DNA from: Anthostomella pinea
Taxonomy: Eukaryota > Ascomycota > Sordariomycetes > Xylariales > Xylariaceae
DNA: 64,000 nucleotides
Direction of reading: 5' to 3'
Assembly: GCA_963556695.1 (NCBI GenBank)
Contig: CAUWAG010000020.1
Location: forward strand, 3,968,001 to 4,032,000
Part shown: positions 57,695-64,000 of the stretch, one piece after another
Layout: each line of letters begins with the position of its first letter
Numbering within the stretch: position 1 is the stretch's first letter
The notes under the pieces: model-generated
What the model was told of the DNA's origin: nothing
Databases searched by the model: none
What the model saw: the letters and a program-made list of their open reading frames with translations, nothing else
Position numbers and translations under genes: made by a program

Positions 57695-60600
57695 TCAAGT
57701 GCTCTGGCCATCGCAAATTCGATCGGGTTGGTGAACGACAGGGCGTTGCATGTTGGTTGTCGGGAACCGGTGTCAGTGGCTACGAGGCCCAGTGATGGTG
57801 TGCCGAGGAAGATGTCAGGGTCGCCAAACTTTCAGGTTCTGGCCTTTTGCTTAGGAATTGGCGATAGCGCGACGACGTGAAGGATATGCGCCCAAACGCG
57901 ACCGCCCAAACGAGGTGCGCAGCTACAGTGTCTCGGCGGGTAACAGGTGCGACAAGGGCGTTGACGGTTGAAGCGGTGCTCATTTGGTAAGTTCTTCGCA
58001 GGACTACTTCCCGAACGGTCAATCGTTGACCGCCTTAAGACACCCCCTGCCGCATGCGTCTATTGAATGATTCCTGATGTGATTTTGACGCCGGTCCATG
58101 ACGCAAGATCCATATTTGGTGGGAAATAAGCCACGATAACCTGGCTAGCGCGGGGTGATGGAGGAGCTCAATCAAAGCACGACTCACGAGGACCACTTGG
58201 CTTGGGAGGGCGACCGCTACTTGTTCCCTACTGTGTAGTGAATGTCCAGGACTCTCAGTTCGTGTTGCCTTTCTTTGTGAGGTGGCTTCTTCTTTAGCTA
58301 CTTGCCAGAGGCAGCCCAGCTGTTTGTAAGGTCGTCGACGGACGGTCGGGCGTTGAAGCACTGTGGTGATCTTGTTTAAGTTGTCCGGACCACCCTGTGC
58401 CCGGCAGGGATGTCGGCAACAAGGAATCTCGGTCGGCCCCCTGGAGGCTGGCGGAAGAGCCTCTGGATGAGCTAGGGTTCTCCCGTACGATCCGTCGAGG
58501 CGCTCTGGGCTGGAAGAAGGGACCCCCTTGTTCAGATGAAAGGACCGTGAGACACTAAGATGAGATGACAGGCCCAACGACGAGCACGGGCTACCTCGGC
58601 GGCTGGTTCAAACTTCAAGGCACGTCCACCTGATACTCCATGCTGTCATACATCCAAATGAAGGCTCATGAATTTTGAAGTGGGCAAGGTTGCGGTGCGG
58701 GTGAAGGACAACCAAAGATACCGATGCCGAGCAATTGTGATGGACCATAGTGATTTTGGAAGTTGCCAAAGTCCCGCCGGGTTGTGGATAAGATACATCT
58801 AATTGTATCTCTGCCCCGCCATGAGAGTCCCGAATAATCGCCGAGTCTATTGGGCTTTGAAATATACACTAAAAAAACAGCCGAGTATATGTCAGGACTG
58901 TCAAGTAAGGTAATGTAATGAGTGATGAGCCTCGGAGTTTAGTGTCAATGCGGCTGCAGATGAGGGATCATATCGGGCGATACGCTACAGCGATCGTGAG
59001 ACCACATCTGTAATAAGGGACCTCGCCCGCGTCCTCATTGAGCTCACCGTGGCCAGAGAGTGTAGAGGGTAAAGTCACACCCTGTCGTCCGACTCTTGAA
59101 TAGGTAGTCAGCGATCTGCTCTCTCATCGAGACTGCGAGGGTAGGTCAAAGCTATCCTTGCGCCCCAGAGGGCCAGAGCCAGGAAACCAGGGTACGCATA
59201 ACGGTCAGTGCCTATGCATGCCGCTCAAGCGGCTCCTGTACCTGCCGGAATGCATCCATGCAGTAGAGTTCCATCCCAGGTGGAGATAATGGCAGTAATC
59301 TTAAGAAAGCCATCTCATCTCGGAATATTTATGTCATGTGCGGGCGCCGGGCGGCCAAAGAAGGAAACAAGAGCGTGCACGCCCCTGACGTTTTGGAATA
59401 CCGGGCATACGCTTTGCATGGGGAGGGGTTTCCGTCTGAAGTGGCGGAAGATTTACCATGTTGCAAAGTGACAAAGGTGGAGGGATGTTCGGGTCGAGAA
59501 GGGTCGTGCTCGGCAGCAGAACGCCAGGACGGAATCTTCAGACATCGGACGGAAGATGTAGAGACAAGGACCAGGGAGTCGCATATTTCCCTAGTGGCGG
59601 TCGTATTAAGCATGAACATGGACATGGATCTTTGGACATCATATTGCACAAATGCTATCCGAGTGCCTCGTAGATCTTACATACACGTACTAATGTAGTT
59701 TTCATTAGCAGGTACTTGTAAATTGCCCCTCGTCAAGTCTTGAAGGGGAAGTTGTTGCGTGCTGCGGGGAGACTCAGGGTGTCAGGGTCTCTCTCCCATC
59801 CAAGTAGTGGGGTGTTCAGAGCCAGAAAATTTCCGCAAGCGCTCACGGAAGCACGACGAGACACGCAGTGGTAGGATCGACCGGAGGATTTCGTGACTAT
59901 CATTGATGATCAATAACACTCAGGACAGGACGTGCCTCGCAATTCAGAACAGGGACTGGCTATGGAATCAGCCCCTGACACAATGCTAATGATCCTGATA
60001 CGCAGTAGAGCAGTGTGGAGATGAAGTTACAATCACGGGATCGAGACCAGACGTGGAGGTGTGATGGCATCTGCACATGGCTTGCGAACCGATAAAAGAT
60101 GGCGAGCCAGGGGGCCCGATATGTCCGAGTTAATATAGCAAGATGAGCACAGGCCGGGATACAAGGGGGTCAGCTACCTTAGCGTGCGCCGGCATAACGG
60201 GCCAAGCTATGGGACCACCCTGGGATGCATGTCTGCAAATTACAGCCCTGCTGAAGTCCGGATGTGATATGACGATTAAGGTAATAAGGAGAGCGCTGAC
60301 TGGCGATGACGAGGCTTGGTATGTAGCTTCTCCAGACTTCAAGGTTCATTTAGTACCTCGGGTTCTTGATATAGCACACCAACGCACCAGGGTTGGCAAG
60401 GACTCCTGAAAAATGATGAGACTACACCTGTACATGTAGGTAGCCATGATACGTACTACGGTATACATCAGTCTACTGCCGAAGACAGACTATCATAACG
60501 AACGGCATTGTGCAGCAGGAATAATGATCCGTGATCAAGCCACACTTGCTATATTCGAGCCACTACTGACCACATGGCAACATCGTGCCCATTACCACTG

Positions 60601-62717
60601 CTACATCCCACCGCTGTCCTATACTTCGTCTGATATGTACTTGACGTATGTTATGCGTTAGGTTGCGGGATGGCACCGTCACATCTGGTCACAATTATAG
60701 GCAATGCAGAGACGTCCAGTTCAACTTGCGTGGAGGGGCACTACTTCAAGGGTCTTCGCGACACTCCGGTAGGTACTGCGACTGAACGACAGTGCTGATA
60801 CTGGAACCAGATTGGCGATGGACGTTGCAAACGGCTCCCGTTTGATGTCTTGATCATTGCAGATATTATATTATTGCTAGCTTGAACCTGATGCAGAACG
60901 GTACGTGTTCAAACGTGACAGGCGGTCGATGCGACCTACTTTAGACGATCGGAGTTGCATCGACTATGCGACAACGAAACTCGGTAAGAGAACCATGCTC
61001 TTTGCCATTTTGAGATCTCGAGTAACTCTAAACTGCCATCCTCTAACCCGATTAGAAAGCCGCTTCTAGCAACAGCCAATCACAATGCGTAGCAGCTTCT
61101 AGAATTACTCGAGATGGTGCGCTCGCTCGGGTTCGGCCATAAAAATGCTGTCAATGTTCGTGCCTGCCGGTCGCGGCAGCTCGCGAATCCTGGGCGAGTG
61201 CCCGCACTGCAACTATTTAGAGAGGGTGCTCTGTTGTCAACTTGTCAAGGGCCAAGGCCCGGGGTTGAAATCATCCTGCAAGAAGCCGGCATCTGCAAGA
61301 TTGCCTGCCCGACAACCCTAGTCATCATAAGTCGACTTCACCCTTGTCACCCTACTTTCGAAGGCTATCGCAGGATGAGTTCAATATCTCAGGTATTCGA
61401 ACTTGACGGCGCAGCATGACCCATCACGTCACCAGCACCCATCACTGACAAGACAAACCCCAGCGCCAGAACCTTGACACCGACCATAGAGCCGCCGGAT
61501 GCACTGGCTTTCGGGGACGCCCCGAACCATGGCACACAAGCCACAATCAGCTCATCACCCAGAATTGACCCAACTTCGGTACCTATATGGACCTAGGCCA
61601 ATGCTGGCTGATCCAACTGGACGACGCTCTTCCACCAGAATCAAGCTGGTGTTTACGGTCTTTGATTCTCCACCATTCAAACGTCGAGGCTCGAGGAGCT
61701 AGGAGGAATTACTGCGCCGGTGGCTGCCCAACGTCGGTCGAGCCATGGGAGAAGACGCGCTGTACTTATTAAGAAGAAGCAGGATTCGGAACCTGACACT
61801 GTCACCTGGAATTTGAGTTGTGAACCACGTTACCTTTTACCGGTTGGCAACAACTCGTGCCTACTACCCATGTACAGGCTGTGGCTACTTAGGTAGTTGA
61901 AGCTACCTGGTTCGTGCGTACATCAAACCAGTGGTCATCCCTGGCTATCAGACTGCATACCTAATACATGTATTCGCCATGTATAGGATATCCGATTGCG
62001 CTAGGTGGTACAGGTGATACAGGTATACCCGTGGACATCATTCTTCAGAGCAGGCCTGAAGTGTCGCCAGGCGCATGGAAGAGCATTAGGTAAGGTAATA
62101 AACTACAAGCAACGCAAGGCAGTCACGGCCGAACTGCAGGTGCCGAGCTGACCTCAACGTTCCTTCTGTCCAGCGACTGCTCGACTGCTCGAATGACAAC
62201 GCCACCGGGATGAAACGTGTGAAATGTCAATGTCAACCGACTCAGGGACCTGCCTGCCTGCTTGGGACTATCTGACATCCAAAGAGCCTCACGTCCTGTG
62301 GCTTTCTCAATCTCAGCCACTTACCTACCTAAGGTAGGTAGGTAAGGTCCAGACAGGTATTATCAAACCTCACCGCTGCCCGACTCGCTGATCTGCAGAC
62401 TTTCTCCATTCCTGTTCCTTTTTCTAACCCTCGTCCAAGCCGCGTCTCACACACTGCACGTGTGAAATCGTGGTCCTCAATTTCTTCACTGAGCTCGACT
62501 GGGCATTCCGAATTGCCATCGCTCCAATCAGACCCGGGCTCCGATCAGACCTTTGATTTTTTAAGCCGGAAGCCGGCTGTCTCACCGCCATCTATGATCA
62601 AGTACCTTGGGATAGTTACAATTTCTTGACGAGCCCAGTATTTGCCCAGTATCTCCCCGCGCCTGTGCACGCGCCTGGCACTTTCGAAACGAGTGACCTA
62701 GTCGAGCGACGGCCATG

Positions 62718-62775
62718 ACACACATATACATACACATACACATACACATACACACACGCAAACTTACACACGCAC
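62718..62775. repeat. (CATACA)n / (CA)n microsatellite
   Basis: About 58 bp of CATACA units passing into CACACA and GCACAC units on the plus strand, in the gene-poor right end. Confidence 0.9.
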
Positions 62776-64000
62776 ACGCACACAGGCTATACCCTATACC
62801 GCCCGTGTACAATCATCATACACCTCGACGTCACGCTGGCTGTCCTTTTTCGTCCTGTCTCGTTGAAACCTTGACGCACAGATCTATTCTTGTACCCAGT
62901 TGACGACCGCATCCCACATTTCCACACACATCATCGGGCATTATTCTGGAATCGTCTCATGTCTGTCTCTCTCGCATCTCACATCCACCCCTCGGCACTA
63001 CGCTATGTTACCCTGCAAGGCCAGCCACTTAATAGACCGGCTCTCCGGAGCTATCAGAGATGCACGCCCCAGGCCGTTGAGGCGCACACCCCTTTTCTGC
63101 CACTCTCTATCCTCAAAGTTACGAGGCTCAGTCCCCTCGATGGATGCGGCCAATCAGAGGACCGTCGTCTTGGAAGACTGTCTCAGTATGCGCATTTCCC
63201 AGCAATCTCGGAGGGCCACCCGGCACAATTCTTCACGCGGAGAATTTGGCTGATCAACACCGGCGCAAGGGAGACGAACATTTCATGGCACAGCAGACAA
63301 TCCAGGCCAGCCAGGCCTCGTGATGGGCAAGTATAGAGGGATGAGGCATGCGAGGGTAGGTAGATCAGATGCGATGCGATGGATGAAAGCATACGCACAG
63401 CTTATTACAAGGTAACGCATAAGATTCGTCCATCACGGTCATCATCCATATCCCATCACATCCATCATATCCATCCATATCGTAACCCGTTATACCCAAT
63501 CCGCACATCGCCTGCATCATTGCTGGCTGCTGGGCTGGCATAGCTCCCCATCCTTGAATCCCTGATCAATGATTATTAGCAGCCAATGCTTCCCCGTTGA
63601 GACCGGGGTCCCCCCTGACAAGCCTACTAGTTCAGAGCCCATCGGCCCTGGACCAGACTAGGATCCCACCATCATGGCACCATGTCGAGCATGTCGAGCA
63701 GGTCCACCACTATCTGCCACCATCTCCATCCTTGCCCACCTGGGATAGCCTGGCAGTCTGGCTTTCCGGTGCTAGCACCCGCCTGGCATGTCTTCAGCTC
63801 TCTTACCAGTTTAGCGCGTGTGCGGGTGTGCACTTTCTTTCATCTGGGCTGGGCACGCGGTACCCCTGGATGTCTCTTGGACAGCTCAACCTCGCGCTGC
63901 TCACACATGCCCGCAGGGTCACTTTGACATTCTTCAACGGCTCGTGTCTGGCCCTCTGTGCTTCCCTCCGCTAACCACATCTACACACACCTCATACCTG

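Larger units (their letters stand above)
49724..64000. other. Gene-poor region at the right end
   Basis: 14.3 kb without a conserved gene that I can recognise. It contains several simple repeats (listed separately), frequent CTACCTACC/TAGGTAGG strings, and scattered open frames with no known domain. The longest are 50,967-51,716 (+, 249 codons), 52,101-52,709 (-, 202), 58,035-58,577 (-, 180) and 57,006-57,479 (-, 157). No transposase, reverse transcriptase, tRNA, rRNA or telomere array was seen. Base composition is not AT-rich, so it does not look like a RIP-degraded transposon block. Confidence 0.5.

Noticed and set aside
58035..58577. 180-codon minus-strand open frame as a gene
   Set aside because: No domain or hydrophobic pattern recognised, and no conserved neighbours or splice signals support it.

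Overview
This window comes from a filamentous ascomycete (Pezizomycotina, most likely Sordariomycetes). Genes carry several short introns of about 49-160 bp with GT donors, CTRAY-type branch points and TAG/CAG acceptors. The products are typical of filamentous fungi: a cellulose-active AA9 monooxygenase, peroxisomal Lon, PAG1/TAO3, and a symportin resembling the Chaetomium protein. There is no rRNA, no convincing tRNA, no intact transposon and no CRISPR array. All functional calls rest on protein motifs I recognise in the translated frames; no database search was possible.

Layout. At 1-2,636 (-) lies the 5' half of the giant cell-morphogenesis gene TAO3/PAG1, cut by the window edge. After about 3 kb without a gene comes NADPH-cytochrome P450 reductase (5,595-7,832, +). 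About 5.4 kb without a recognisable gene follows, ending in a pyrimidine-rich leader that feeds a tandem-RRM RNA-binding protein of the RBMS/MSSP type (13,222-15,375, +). Next is a compact housekeeping block: RIO2 (-), RPN1 (+), DBP10 (-), an SPF31/DNAJC8-type J protein (+), SYO1 (-), a type II membrane protein resembling a glycosyltransferase (+) and a DUF202 membrane protein (-). Then come an AA9 LPMO (33,232-34,109, +), a 3.2-kb repeat-bearing spacer, a MATE transporter (37,323-39,457, +), isopentenyl-diphosphate isomerase IDI1 (40,017-40,907, +), a GNAT acetyltransferase (42,975-44,056, +), RPA2/RFA2 (44,886-45,946, -) and peroxisomal Lon (46,794-49,723, +). From 49,724 to the end (about 14 kb) I find no conserved gene, only simple repeats and unrecognised open frames.

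How the genes relate. This is not a biosynthetic cluster. Three ribosome-biogenesis factors sit within 12 kb and all on the minus strand: RIO2 (late 40S maturation), DBP10 (60S helicase) and SYO1 (import of Rpl5/Rpl11). They alternate with plus-strand RPN1 and the J protein, so neighbours share short divergent promoters and short convergent 3' regions. CPR and IDI1 both serve sterol/isoprenoid metabolism but are 32 kb apart. RFA2 has an exact MluI cell-cycle box just upstream, as expected for an S-phase gene.

Most notable observations: a possible alternative C-terminus of the RBMS-like protein made by intron retention; a 56-residue insertion in the catalytic core of RIO2; a three-unit tandem repeat at 35.6 kb; a diverged dispersed repeat upstream of both the LPMO and the MATE gene; a recurrent CTACCTACC/TAGGTAGG motif in spacers; and the 14-kb gene-poor right end. 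I saw no clear evidence of a wholly new biological system.
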